64,000 nt of DNA. Source: Bordetella parapertussis (GTDB taxonomy: Bacteria > Pseudomonadota > Gammaproteobacteria > Burkholderiales > JACQAP01). Both the position numbers and the translations under genes were made by a program. This document shows positions 10,298 to 19,868 of this stretch, piece after piece (the first letter of the stretch is position 1; every line of letters starts with the position of its first letter). The notes beneath the pieces are model-generated. The model saw nothing but the letters and a program-made list of their open reading frames with translations. It was not told the DNA's origin and ran no database searches. The DNA lies in NCBI GenBank assembly GCA_945900965.1, contig CAMDKM010000002.1, forward strand, positions 124,001-188,000, given 5' to 3'.

Positions 10298-10987
10298 ATG
10301 CAGGGGCGAGGGGAAATGCAGGGGCGAGGGATGAGGGGCGAGGGGCGAGGGCAAAGGCAATCCGCGCACCTACGGATCCTGGGGCTTATTTTAGTGCTTG
10401 CGGTAATGTGGGGGCCAGCGCAGGTACAGGCGGGTCCTATCGAGAAACTGCGCGCATTCATCGGCGAAACAAGATCGGCAAAGGCCAGCTTTGCGCAAAC
10501 CGTGTTCGATGCGGGTGGTGCGGTTCAGCAGGAATCTTCGGGCTCGGTGCAGTTTCAGCGGCCGGGGAAATTTCGCTGGGAATACCTCAAGCCGTTTCCT
10601 CAACTGATTGTGGGCGACGGCGAAAGTCTGTGGATCTTTGACCCGGACCTCAATCAGGTCACCCGGCGCAAACTGGGCAAGGCATTAGGTAGCAGCCCCG
10701 CGGCATTGCTGGCCGGAGCCGATGACGTGGAAAAATATTTTTCGCTCAGCGCCATCGGGCTGAAGAAGAAACTCGAATGGCTGGAGGCGAAACCCTACGA
10801 CGAAGATAGTTTGTTTGAAAAAGTCCTGATGGGGTTCCGCGGCAACTCGCTGGAAGAAATGGAGCTGCACGATCACTTCGGACAGAAAACCCTGATCCGG
10901 TTTCTGAAGTTTCAGCGCAATCCTGCCGCCGCTGCCGATATTTATACGTTCATTGTGCCGGAGGGTGCGGACGTGGTGACGGAATAA
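10298..10987 (+). CDS. lolA: outer membrane lipoprotein carrier LolA
   Basis: LolA ferries lipoproteins across the periplasm from LolCDE to LolB. The mature part starts after AQVQA and shows family features: FAQTVFDAGG, a SGSVQFQRPGKFRWEY segment, and DPDLNQVTRR. GGAGG at 10286-10290 fits the ATG at 10298 best (7-base spacing); another ATG at 10292 overlaps the ftsK stop (ATGA). The first 20 or so residues are odd: they are encoded by GGGGCGAGG-type repeats and read as Gly/Arg/Met-rich sequence before a normal signal peptide. The n-region is therefore unusually long and basic, or translation begins further downstream. Confidence 0.92.
   Translation: MQGRGEMQGRGMRGEGRGQRQSAHLRILGLILVLAVMWGPAQVQAGPIEKLRAFIGETRSAKASFAQTVFDAGGAVQQESSGSVQFQRPGKFRWEYLKPFPQLIVGDGESLWIFDPDLNQVTRRKLGKALGSSPAALLAGADDVEKYFSLSAIGLKKKLEWLEAKPYDEDSLFEKVLMGFRGNSLEEMELHDHFGQKTLIRFLKFQRNPAAAADIYTFIVPEGADVVTE
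10300..10358 (+). repeat. GGGGCGAGG-type short tandem repeats inside the lolA 5' end
   Basis: At least five copies or partial copies of GGGGCGAGG follow the lolA start and extend its predicted N-terminus. The wording matches repeats at 52550-52580 in an intergenic space, so these are probably the same repeat family invading the gene boundary. Confidence 0.6.
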
Positions 10988-11028
10988 TTCGCCAGACGCC
11001 GATCGCGAGGGAGGATGCAGGAAGTTCT

Positions 11029-11172
11029 TTGACGCAAAGGCGCAAAGACGCAAAGAAATTTCTGGCATGAATCAAAATGCGGCGATTGTGCGCATGTTTC
11101 CTGAGGTGATCGCATAGGGAGCCTGATTGCGTACTTGCGCGCACTTGTTCTTGGGTTTCCTTTGCGTCGAGG
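11029..11172. repeat. GACGCAAAGG heptamer array with a reverse-complement partner
   Basis: Four CGCAAAG units at 11029-11060 face a CCTTTGCGTCGA unit at 11158-11172 in inverted orientation. The pair occupies most of the lolA-rarA gap. The same units recur at 38277-38597. Confidence 0.65.
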
Positions 11173-11195
11173 TTTTCTGCTCAGAATCGTCCCAT

Positions 11196-12509
11196 ATGAC
11201 CGACCTGTTTGAACCGCGGCAACCCGCCGCGCCGCTGGCGGAACTCATGCGGCCGAAAAATCTGGAGGAGGTCGTTGGTCAACGGCATTTGCTTGACGAG
11301 GGCAAGCCGCTGCGAGTGGCCTACGAGTCGGGCAAGTTGCATTCGATGATTTTGTGGGGGCCGCCGGGAGTGGGGAAAACCACGCTGGCGCGGCTGATGG
11401 CGGCAAGCTTCGATGCCGAATTTGTTTCGTTATCGGCGGTGTTATCGGGGGTCAAGGAAATCCGCGAGGCCGTGGCGGCTGCCGAAAGCACGCTGCAACG
11501 ATCCGGTCGTCCGACCCTGCTCTTCGTGGATGAGGTGCATCGCTTCAACAAATCGCAGCAGGATGCCTTTCTGCCGTTTGTGGAGCGTGGACTGGTGACG
11601 TTTATTGGTGCTACCACTGAAAATCCTTCGTTCGAAGTCAACGCCGCTTTGCTCTCGCGCGCCGCGGTCTACGTCCTGCAGCCGCTCGCCGAGTCCGATC
11701 TGTCGACATTGTTTTCGCGGGCGGTATCGAAGGTGTACCCGGAGTTGGGGTTTACAGACGACGCTTGCGGCCTGGCCGTCGGCGCGGCCGACGGCGACGC
11801 TCGGCGGCTGCTCAATATTGTAGAAACCCTGGGTACCGCCGCGCGCTCGCGCAATATTTCGACAATCGACTCAGCTTTTGTCCAATCGACTCTGGCGCAA
11901 AATCTGCGCCGCTTCGACAAGGGAGGGGATGCCTTCTACGATCAGATTTCTGCACTTCACAAATCCGTTCGAGGGTCATCTCCCGACGCCGCGCTGTACT
12001 GGTTGACCCGTATGCTGGATGGTGGCGCCGATCCGCATTACCTGGGCAGGCGGCTGGTGCGCATGGCGATCGAGGATATCGGCTTGGCCGATCCCCGTGC
12101 GCTCAGTCTATCGCTCGATGCCTGCCAGACGTACGAACGCCTGGGCACGCCTGAGGGCGAGCTGGCTCTGGCCCAAGCCGCTATTTATCTCGCCTGCGCG
12201 CCCAAATCGAATGCCGCGTACGTTGCGTATAATTCGGCGCGCGCCCTGGTCCAGTCCGACAAATCCCGTCCGGTGCCGGAGAATCTTCGCAATGCCCCCA
12301 CCAAGCTCATGAAGGAACTCGGCTACGGTCGGACCTACCGCTACGCACACGATGAACCGGAAGCTTATGCCGCAGGCGAGACCTATTTGCCGGATGGCAT
12401 TGAACGGCCGAATTTCTACCAGCCCACCTCGCGCGGCCTGGAAGGCAAGATTGCGGAGAAACTTGCGCATTTGCACGAGCTGGATCTGAACGCAAAGAAA
12501 AAGAACTGA
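11196..12509 (+). CDS. rarA: replication-associated recombination protein A (RarA/MgsA)
   Basis: The product (437 residues from the chosen start) is a clamp-loader-like AAA+ ATPase acting at stalled replication forks. It has Walker A GPPGVGKTTLAR (about residue 55), Walker B LLFVDEVHRFN, sensor 1 IGATTENPSFEVN, an arginine-finger region and the C-terminal tetramerisation domain. I chose ATG 11196 because MTDLFEP matches the family N-terminus; an in-frame ATG at 11127 would add a heptamer-repeat-encoded extension. It is followed closely by serS on the same strand, as in many proteobacteria. Confidence 0.95.
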   Translation: MTDLFEPRQPAAPLAELMRPKNLEEVVGQRHLLDEGKPLRVAYESGKLHSMILWGPPGVGKTTLARLMAASFDAEFVSLSAVLSGVKEIREAVAAAESTLQRSGRPTLLFVDEVHRFNKSQQDAFLPFVERGLVTFIGATTENPSFEVNAALLSRAAVYVLQPLAESDLSTLFSRAVSKVYPELGFTDDACGLAVGAADGDARRLLNIVETLGTAARSRNISTIDSAFVQSTLAQNLRRFDKGGDAFYDQISALHKSVRGSSPDAALYWLTRMLDGGADPHYLGRRLVRMAIEDIGLADPRALSLSLDACQTYERLGTPEGELALAQAAIYLACAPKSNAAYVAYNSARALVQSDKSRPVPENLRNAPTKLMKELGYGRTYRYAHDEPEAYAAGETYLPDGIERPNFYQPTSRGLEGKIAEKLAHLHELDLNAKKKN

Positions 12510-12544
12510 AAAGCGTTCGAGGCAAGGGCGCAACGAGAAAGTAA

Positions 12545-13840
<1,296 letters not shown>

Positions 13841-13881
13841 TATTTAACGGGCGACGTACGAAGTACGAGGCGCCTGACCCT

Positions 13882-13922
13882 TTATCCCTCAATCCTCAAT
13901 CCTCAATCCTCGATCCTCACGC
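13882..13922. repeat. TCCTCAA tandem heptamers
   Basis: Five tandem copies of TCCTCAA/TCCTCGA-type units lie in the 99-base gap between the convergent serS and mltF genes. They are reverse complements of the GAGGATTG-type arrays near 52.6 kb. Confidence 0.6.
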
Positions 13923-13939
13923 CGAAGGCGTGACGGCCA

Positions 13940-15433
13940 TCAGGGCATTATCTGAAGGGGCAGATCGGGCTCCTGCTCCGACTCCAGGGAGTCGTCGAAG
14001 AGCGGCTGATGGGGTTTTTCGTAGCGCAGGAGAATATCGTAGAAATTGCGAATATTTTCCGTCAGAACGACCGCTTCTCCGCTACGAGCAAAACCGCGTT
14101 TGACTGTGGTGTAGTAGTCCGATCTCGCGAGCAGCGGAAGCGCAATCTTCAGATCGCTCCACAAATTGGGATTGAGACCTTCGCGCTGGGCAAGAACCCT
14201 CGCGTCTTCCAAATGGCCGTAACCGATGTTATAGGCCGCCAGCGTCATCCAGGTACGGTCTGGTTCGCGTATCTGATTCGGCAAGGAATCTTTCAGCATG
14301 CTGAGGTAGCGCGCGCCCGCAAGGATATTTTGATGGGGGTCGAGACGGTCGCTGACACCCATGCGGTCGGCGGTCTCAGAGGTGAGCATCATCAGCCCGC
14401 GCACACCCGTAGGGCTGGTGGCCAGGGGATCCCAGTGGGACTCCTGGAAACCCAGAGCGGCAATCAATCGCCAGTCGATTCCGGTGAGTTCTTCCGCTTC
14501 CACGAACATGGCGCGGTAGCGGGGTAGCGCTGTACTGCGGCGCTGAAGGAAATTGAGCACGTCATACCTGGTCAGCCGCTCGACATGTCCGAAATAGCGC
14601 TCATGCAGGGCGCGTAGCGTGCCATTCGCCCGAATTCGGCGGAAAAATTCGTGTGCCTGATTGACAAGGAGAGGATTGGCATTTTTGGGAAATGCCCAAG
14701 CCAATTCGACGGGCGTGCCCAGATCAAAGGCGCGTCCTGTCATAGGGTAGAAATTCCGGGCCAGCGCCAGCACATGGGAATCCGAAACTACATTATCAAA
14801 TTCGCCATTGGCCAGTCGTTCGACGAGTGTGATCGGGTCATTGGCGAATATGGTTTGCCATTTCAATGTCGGTGTGGCCTCGAGTTCCTCGGCGAGTTGC
14901 TCGGCGCCGTTGGAACCTTCGATCACCGCGACTTTTTTACCGATGAGATCGCCTATTGTTCGCGGAGGCGGCAGATCGGTGCGGTATGCCACGGTCTTGC
15001 GAACGGAGAAATATGGCGGGCCAAATTGGAAGCGCTTTTTACGCTCGGGGCTGATACTCACACCCGCTGCGGCAAAATGCGCGACTCCTCGTTCCAGGGC
15101 AGGAAGAATTTCGGAGAGTTCGCCACGCTCGACAATTTTCAGCCTCATGCGCATGTCCGAGGAAAACATTTGGAGCAAGTCTTCCTCAAGCCCGGCATAA
15201 CCGCCGTCGGCGCCGATAAAGCGGGTGGTTGGGCTATTGCGAACCAGTACCACCATTTCGTCGGTAGAGCCAAATATCGGTGCAAGATGCTCGCGAGGCT
15301 TGACGTCGACGTAAAGGTAGGCCACATACGCGAGAGCGCTTGCTCCGAAGACGGCAAGTACCTTTCCTCGATGGCCCAAAAATGTCATCCGCAACATCTC
15401 AGGCGCGTGCTTCCGCAACTCCGACATTCGCAA
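13940..15433 (-). CDS. mltF: membrane-bound lytic murein transglycosylase F
   Basis: The 497-residue product fuses an N-terminal membrane anchor (residues about 17-40), a periplasmic solute-binding type 3 domain (about 60-290) and a C-terminal SLT catalytic domain (about 305-440). The catalytic glutamate sits in ALGFQESHWDP, followed by TGVRGLMML and the AAYNIGYGHLEDA motif. MltF cleaves peptidoglycan to 1,6-anhydro-muropeptides. The domain order and length are those of E. coli MltF (518 residues). It is transcribed away from tRNA-Ser, whose 5' end lies 36 bases upstream. Confidence 0.93.
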   Translation of the reverse strand: MRMSELRKHAPEMLRMTFLGHRGKVLAVFGASALAYVAYLYVDVKPREHLAPIFGSTDEMVVLVRNSPTTRFIGADGGYAGLEEDLLQMFSSDMRMRLKIVERGELSEILPALERGVAHFAAAGVSISPERKKRFQFGPPYFSVRKTVAYRTDLPPPRTIGDLIGKKVAVIEGSNGAEQLAEELEATPTLKWQTIFANDPITLVERLANGEFDNVVSDSHVLALARNFYPMTGRAFDLGTPVELAWAFPKNANPLLVNQAHEFFRRIRANGTLRALHERYFGHVERLTRYDVLNFLQRRSTALPRYRAMFVEAEELTGIDWRLIAALGFQESHWDPLATSPTGVRGLMMLTSETADRMGVSDRLDPHQNILAGARYLSMLKDSLPNQIREPDRTWMTLAAYNIGYGHLEDARVLAQREGLNPNLWSDLKIALPLLARSDYYTTVKRGFARSGEAVVLTENIRNFYDILLRYEKPHQPLFDDSLESEQEPDLPLQIMP

Positions 15434-15468
15434 GGCAATCCATTACAGGTAAAATAACACACTCTTGT

Positions 15469-15561
15469 GGAGAGGTACCGAAGTGGCCATAACGGCGCTG
15501 ACTCGAAATCAGATGGTCAGGGAGACCTGACACGTGGGTTCGAATCCCACCCTCTCCGCCA
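15469..15561 (+). tRNA. tRNA-Ser (anticodon CGA)
   Basis: The gene is 93 bases long with encoded CCA. The acceptor arms GGAGAGG (15469-15475) and CCTCTCC (15551-15557) pair fully. The anticodon loop CTCGAAA holds CGA at 15504-15506. A long variable arm (GTCAGG gaga CCTGAC) and the T-loop GGTTCGAATCC mark a serine tRNA. The outermost anticodon-stem pair appears to be a G-A mismatch. Its 3' end is the integration site of the adjacent island. Its own terminator now lies beyond the island at 24853-24887. Confidence 0.96.
15548..15561 (+). repeat. left attachment site (attL) inside tRNA-Ser
   Basis: CACCCTCTCCGCCA forms the end of the T-arm, the acceptor strand and the CCA. It matches 24840-24853 exactly, and the match ends at once on both sides. 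Confidence 0.88.
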
Positions 15562-15777
15562 TATAGGTTTTTAACTCATTGATATATCACTTGTTATCGA
15601 AGACATTCTGCATTTACCCACAACCCTACCCACAGATTGAACTTTGCGCCGCCCGCCGAAGCGTGAGGACGGGCTAAAGTCGCGTTACGCGCGAGCTTCA
15701 CTTGACTCGTGAAGTCCGTATTCTTGTTGTAGCCTTCCGAGCACAAGCGAAAGAAAGGGACCGGTCGAGGAGGGGAA

Positions 15778-16203
15778 ATGACTTCAACGCTGGAATACAT
15801 CGCCGGTTTGCTAGCTTTTCTGGTGGCATTCTTAGTAGTTGGTTTCTGGTTTGATTCGTTTTCACCAAATCAGGAAGTGTTCGTCTATCCGGTGGTCTGC
15901 GAAGGCCAAGAAAGCATTTGGCAGTGTCACAAGTCGATTCATACTTTGGGTCGGACTGGATACAAGGTCTATCCAGAACAACAGCGTGTTGTCTACTGGG
16001 ACGAGGAGAAAAACGACGGGCCTTTGCCTTTGGTGGCCTGTGTAGTCCGCGACAAGGACAATTGGACTTGCCAGTATCCAGACGGATCGGGCACGTTGAA
16101 AATGATCGATGGAGACTTCGCGATTTCTGCCGAGAGTCAAATAACCTACATCGATAGCTGGCGATACTGGTTTATTCGCCTTGCCCGAAAGATTGGGCTT
16201 TAG
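15778..16203 (+). CDS. hypothetical membrane-anchored protein, 141 residues
   Basis: The product has one N-terminal membrane segment (residues about 8-27) followed by a soluble domain with three well-spaced cysteines (VVCEG, WQCHKS, WTCQYP) and many aromatic residues. This suggests a small periplasmic beta-rich domain. A strong GAGGAGGGG lies just before the ATG. It is the first gene inside the island and is isolated from the minus-strand block that follows. I do not recognise the family. Confidence 0.6.
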   Translation: MTSTLEYIAGLLAFLVAFLVVGFWFDSFSPNQEVFVYPVVCEGQESIWQCHKSIHTLGRTGYKVYPEQQRVVYWDEEKNDGPLPLVACVVRDKDNWTCQYPDGSGTLKMIDGDFAISAESQITYIDSWRYWFIRLARKIGL

Positions 16204-16213
16204 GGGCGGGATC

Positions 16214-16750
16214 TCATGCTGCTCCTGCCCCTGTAGTTTCATCCTGCTCCACCAGCACTGTTACCCCAAGCTCCGCCTCAAGTTCCGCGATACGCTGGGC
16301 GACATCACCCAAATTGACGTTGATTCGGATAGTCGGCGCGTCCACGCCATACACACGGCGCAGCAGCTTTTCCAACTCCCATTGTGCGCTCTTGACGCGC
16401 GCCTCGGCTACCTTCAATAGTTCTCGTTGCCGTGAGATTTCGAGCAGTGCGTTTTCACCAGCCGCACCTATCAGTGCCGCCTTGACCGCATCCAGTTCCG
16501 TCAATGCCTGGGCATGACGGGCCAGAGCGCGGGCGGTTTGTGCGTCGATCCAGTCAGCTTCCCGCAACTTCCAAAGCAAAGCGTAAATCGTCACGGGTCC
16601 GGATTGGTACTCCACGCATAGGTCTGCTATCTGCTCGCCATTGCGATAGCGTTCCAGGATTTCGTCCGCGACTTGTGCCCTTTCCACCTCGGGCAAGTGG
16701 GCAAAAGGGTTGGCCTTGTACCCAGTTCGTTGTGTCAGTGCTTTTCGCAT
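16214..16750 (-). CDS. terminase-small-subunit-like HTH protein
   Basis: The 178-residue product begins with a helix-turn-helix-like region (ILERYRNGEQIADLCVEYQ, then TIYALLWKLREADW). It continues as a long alpha-helical arm and ends with KSAQWELEKLLRRVYG, a wording I associate with small terminase subunits and related phage DNA-binding proteins. It is the last gene of the alpA operon, 5 bases after the TubC-N-like gene. In satellites, small-terminase-like proteins can redirect helper packaging; here that is only a possibility. No large subunit is present in the island. Confidence 0.5.
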   Translation of the reverse strand: MRKALTQRTGYKANPFAHLPEVERAQVADEILERYRNGEQIADLCVEYQSGPVTIYALLWKLREADWIDAQTARALARHAQALTELDAVKAALIGAAGENALLEISRQRELLKVAEARVKSAQWELEKLLRRVYGVDAPTIRINVNLGDVAQRIAELEAELGVTVLVEQDETTGAGAA

Positions 16751-16755
16751 GGACG

Positions 16756-17085
16756 TTAGTTTCTGCCTCTCAAGCGCATGGCGATATCACGGAAGCAGGT
16801 CAGCGCCGCCACCGGATCAGACAGGGCAATTTCCAGGGCCAGGGCATGCTCGGCATCCGTGAAGGCGTAATTCTCGCCGGCCTTGCGGACAAGGTGGCGC
16901 AATTCGGTTTCGCCATCGTTCGCCGCTCGCAGTGCATCCAACAGTTCGGCCTTGTGTTCCCGCAGGATCGGCAACCAGCGGTTGACCGCTTCGCCGGTAC
17001 CCACCGCCTTGATGCTGCCGGGCGGTGATAGCGCCAGCATTACGCCGTCCGCCTGGGCTTGCTTGATGATCGTCGCCGGGGTCAT
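16756..17085 (-). CDS. TubC-N-like small protein
   Basis: The N-terminal 50 residues of this 109-residue product (MTPATIIKQAQADGVML, then PPGSIKAVG, then LPILREHKAELLDAL) resemble the TubC N-terminal docking domain. That fold is often found in short proteins encoded beside mobile-element primases. The C-terminal half (FTDAEHALALEIALSDPVAALTC) is helical. Its ATG overlaps the primase stop as ATGA, so translation is coupled. The role is unknown; a partner-docking function for the primase-helicase is plausible. Confidence 0.6.
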   Translation of the reverse strand: MTPATIIKQAQADGVMLALSPPGSIKAVGTGEAVNRWLPILREHKAELLDALRAANDGETELRHLVRKAGENYAFTDAEHALALEIALSDPVAALTCFRDIAMRLRGRN

Positions 17086-19328
17086 ATTTTCACCTCCACG
17101 ACCGCAGGCGATCCGGGCCCCGGCCGAAGATGGCCAACTTTATCGAAGGCGTCCAAGCTTTTTGTGTGGCCATCTTCGGGAAATTTGGCCACCTTCGAGG
17201 GTAATCGCCAAGACCATCCCGCCTTCAATCCGTCCTTGACAGCATCCACGCCCAGCGCCTTTTGTGCCCGGCGCAAGGTGCGCTCGGAGAAACCGGCTTC
17301 CCGTCCTTCGACATAAACCCGCAGCGCCGCGATAGCCCCATTCGCTAGCAGCCCCGTTAGAAATTCCTTGGCATCCTCGATAGCGCTGCGTTCTTCGGAG
17401 TCGCCCGAATCCTCGGCACTTGCCAGCAGTTCCCGCGCGCTACCCTCAATGGCTGCACCCCACTGGAGCACATGCACAGCGATCTCGGGATGCGCGTCTA
17501 CCGTTCCGGGCGCCAGATCGTAGGCAAACCCGCCACCGTCCGGCCCAATGTTCGATTTCGCGCGCGCGAAAATACGTCCGCCGCCGTCATCATCTGAGCG
17601 CTTCGCCGCAGCCAGCACCACGCGCGCCAGTGCGCCAAAGGCGAGACTGCCGGTCACCCGCTCGGTGACTTCCCGGCCCGCCGTGCCCTTACTGAAATGC
17701 GTAATACCCAAGACCGCCGCGCCGAGTTTCTGTCCTACGTCCACCAGCGGTTGCAGCCCGCGCCGGACTTCGGCGTTTTTGTGCGAGTCGCCCGCCACGG
17801 CGGACACGATCGGGTCAACGATCAGCAGCTTGATTTCCCCGGCATCTGCCAACGCTGGCAACAACATCGGCATGTCCCGCGCCGGGTCGAAGGGTTCGCG
17901 GCCCTCAAGCGTAGACTTGCTGCCGACGAATTTAATTCGGGTCATGTCCGCGCCCATGGCAATCAATCGCGGGACGAGGGTGTCCGCGATGTCATCCTCG
18001 GCGGACCAGATCAGCACGTTGCCGGCTTCGTAGGGCGTGCCATCCGGCCAGCAGCCGCCACTCGATACCGTCGCCGCCAACGCCAGGGCGATCATTGTCT
18101 TGCCGGTGCCGGGTGCGCCGGCGAGCACATGGAGCTTGCCGCGTGCCAGGTAGCCGTTCCAGAGCCAGTTCACCGCTTCCGGCTTGACGCTCGCGCCGTC
18201 TATCAATTTCACGGTATCGACAAACTGCGTCGTATCGCCGGCGGAAGTTTTTGAAACGGCAGCCTTGGCGCCGCCTGAATGGGAGTGCCGCCGCCGCGTT
18301 TCCTGCGAACCATCAATCAGTGCCCGCACGTCCTGCCAATGCTTATCAGCGCAGGAATTGTGCTGACACTTGAATCCAAGCACGCCGTCAGCGGCTCGAA
18401 ATACTGCCGCCTCGCCTTTGCCGTGGTCGGGATTGAACGGGCAATGCTCCAGCTTGTAGCGATCCCGGCCTTCGTGCATGTCCTGCTCATATGGGATGCC
18501 CAGCCGTGAAAGAAAATCTAACAAGTCGAATTCGCTGCGCCGCGCGCTATCGCCGGCGAAGCCCGCAACTTGTTCCGTCATGCTCTTTACCGGATGCAGC
18601 GCCCGTAGTTGTTCGGGCGTGACTACTACGCCCCGCGCCGGTGTTGATACCAACCGCGACAGCCGCCACGGGGTGAGGGGAGTATGGTCGCCCTTGGTCG
18701 CCACGGTGCCGAACAGCTTCGTGATACGTCCGGCGTTGAACACAGATTGATCGACAGTTACAATGGCATCGTCTAATCGCGCGGCCAGCCCAGACAACGC
18801 GCCTTTAACAAGGTCACGGCTCGGCGTATCGTTGGGCAGATCAATCGGGTAAACGAGGTGCAATCCATTGCCGGATTCACCGGCCAGCGGTTCGGGCCAG
18901 CCTTGGTCCCTCAGGAACTGATAACACGCTCGCCCCCGAGCCTTCGCCGCCAGAAGTTGCGCGTCGGTGGCGGATGTATCCTTCGGCCTCACTGGATCGA
19001 AGTCGAGCAACAACCAGCGCCGCCTGAGCACGTTCACATCTGTTGTGGTCGCCGCCGCGAACTCCTGAATCCGGTTGCAATACCGCCCCAATAGTTGAGG
19101 ATCAATCTGATTCAGCGTGACATAAACCGCCGCGTTCTCAGCATTGAGTTTCACCGCCGCATCTGCCAATTCTTGCCGGTGCTCACCATCGAAATAACCG
19201 GCATCGGTGCGCTTCTTGCCCTTGTGAAATGCGCGTAGCTCAACTACGTCCGCCAGCCCGAACAGCGCCGACAGTGCAGCGAGTATCGCGGTCCTGTCTG
19301 GCCTCGGGATTGAAAGCGGTGCGTTCAT
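17082..19328 (-). CDS. mobile-element primase-helicase (RepA-like)
   Basis: Starting at ATG 19328, where it overlaps a 45-codon gene by ATGA, the product has 748 residues. The N-terminal half looks like an archaeo-eukaryotic-type primase: a LLLDFDP acid motif, SGNGLHLVYPID and an AGRITKLFGT segment. A probable zinc ribbon follows (CPFNPDH, then FKCQHNSC). The C-terminal half is a RecA-type ATPase with Walker A GAPGTGKTMIAL and LLIVDPIVSAVAGD, as in RepA hexameric helicases. Such fusions start replication of plasmids and islands. The frame is open upstream to 19625, but that part does not resemble the family. Confidence 0.85.
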   Translation of the reverse strand: MNAPLSIPRPDRTAILAALSALFGLADVVELRAFHKGKKRTDAGYFDGEHRQELADAAVKLNAENAAVYVTLNQIDPQLLGRYCNRIQEFAAATTTDVNVLRRRWLLLDFDPVRPKDTSATDAQLLAAKARGRACYQFLRDQGWPEPLAGESGNGLHLVYPIDLPNDTPSRDLVKGALSGLAARLDDAIVTVDQSVFNAGRITKLFGTVATKGDHTPLTPWRLSRLVSTPARGVVVTPEQLRALHPVKSMTEQVAGFAGDSARRSEFDLLDFLSRLGIPYEQDMHEGRDRYKLEHCPFNPDHGKGEAAVFRAADGVLGFKCQHNSCADKHWQDVRALIDGSQETRRRHSHSGGAKAAVSKTSAGDTTQFVDTVKLIDGASVKPEAVNWLWNGYLARGKLHVLAGAPGTGKTMIALALAATVSSGGCWPDGTPYEAGNVLIWSAEDDIADTLVPRLIAMGADMTRIKFVGSKSTLEGREPFDPARDMPMLLPALADAGEIKLLIVDPIVSAVAGDSHKNAEVRRGLQPLVDVGQKLGAAVLGITHFSKGTAGREVTERVTGSLAFGALARVVLAAAKRSDDDGGGRIFARAKSNIGPDGGGFAYDLAPGTVDAHPEIAVHVLQWGAAIEGSARELLASAEDSGDSEERSAIEDAKEFLTGLLANGAIAALRVYVEGREAGFSERTLRRAQKALGVDAVKDGLKAGWSWRLPSKVAKFPEDGHTKSLDAFDKVGHLRPGPGSPAVVEVKI

Positions 19329-19462
19329 CGCCCGATCACGCGCAGCAGCACCAGCAAGACGCACCATCCGGCCTCGCGGGCGTAGTTCATCCGCGAAGCG
19401 GCCATCCTGCGCCGTTCTTCGGCAGCATATCGCCATATCCAGACGCGCTGGCCTCGCGTCAT
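19325..19462 (-). CDS. 45-residue coupled small protein between alpA and the primase gene
   Basis: This small gene links its neighbours by an ATGA overlap at both ends: 19459-19462 with alpA and 19325-19328 with the primase gene. The product has a basic N-terminal half (MTRGQRVWIW, EERRRMAASR) and a hydrophobic C-terminus (WCVLLVLLRVIG). I do not recognise it. It may be a real small protein or only a ribosome-coupling frame. The double overlap argues that it is translated. Confidence 0.5.
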   Translation of the reverse strand: MTRGQRVWIWRYAAEERRRMAASRMNYAREAGWCVLLVLLRVIGR

Positions 19463-19701
19463 GCCGGCCTCCTGCGCTCGGCGACCAACCTCGCGACGAG
19501 TCGCCTGATATCCTGGTCGCTGGCACCAGCGACGCGTGCCGTAATGATCTGATCAATCTCTTGAGCTGGCCAACCCGCGCACCTCGCGCCGAGCGCCACT
19601 GGTGGAACCATAAGGCCGTCAGCAATGTCGGTATAGATTGTGGATCGCCCGCGCGGGTATCTCTGGCGCAGACTGTTCATCCGAAGAATTATCTCTGTCA
19701 T
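19459..19701 (-). CDS. alpA: AlpA-family transcriptional regulator
   Basis: The 80-residue product is a MerR/Xis-like winged-helix protein of the AlpA type. LRQRYPRGRSTIYTDIADG is the recognition helix-turn-helix, followed by the VPPVALGARCAGWPAQEIDQ wing and linker. In P4-like elements, AlpA turns on integrase or excision functions. Here it heads the replication operon, which suggests control of both excision and replication. Inverted repeats and a GTGGGTAG motif stand directly upstream. Confidence 0.82.
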   Translation of the reverse strand: MTEIILRMNSLRQRYPRGRSTIYTDIADGLMVPPVALGARCAGWPAQEIDQIITARVAGASDQDIRRLVARLVAERRRPA

Positions 19702-19750
19702 GTATTTTCCGTTTCGTCTCGTGACGCCCCGGACAATACACAGGTGTTTT

Positions 19751-19833
19751 CCCGGAATGCTTGCTTTCCGGGCATGAACTATGGGCGACGGTGTTTGACG
19801 CCCGAATTAGGGCGAAGCTCCCTAGGTGGGTAG
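19751..19833. promoter_or_regulatory. inverted repeats and GTGGGTAG motif upstream of alpA
   Basis: CCCGGAA-N8-TTCCGGG (19751-19772) and CGCCC-N6-GGGCG (19799-19814) lie in the alpA upstream space, followed by GTGGGTAG at 19826-19833. The complement of that motif (CTACCCAC) also occurs beside both attachment sites. These are candidate operators for AlpA or for a repressor. Confidence 0.4.
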
Positions 19834-19868
19834 AGGGAAGGTTTGCAGCTGACTCGTCACTGCCGCGA

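Noticed and set aside
17082-19625. 847-codon reading of the primase-helicase gene
   Set aside because: The first 99 codons do not resemble the family and overlap alpA and the 45-codon gene. ATG 19328 with its ATGA overlap is the better start.
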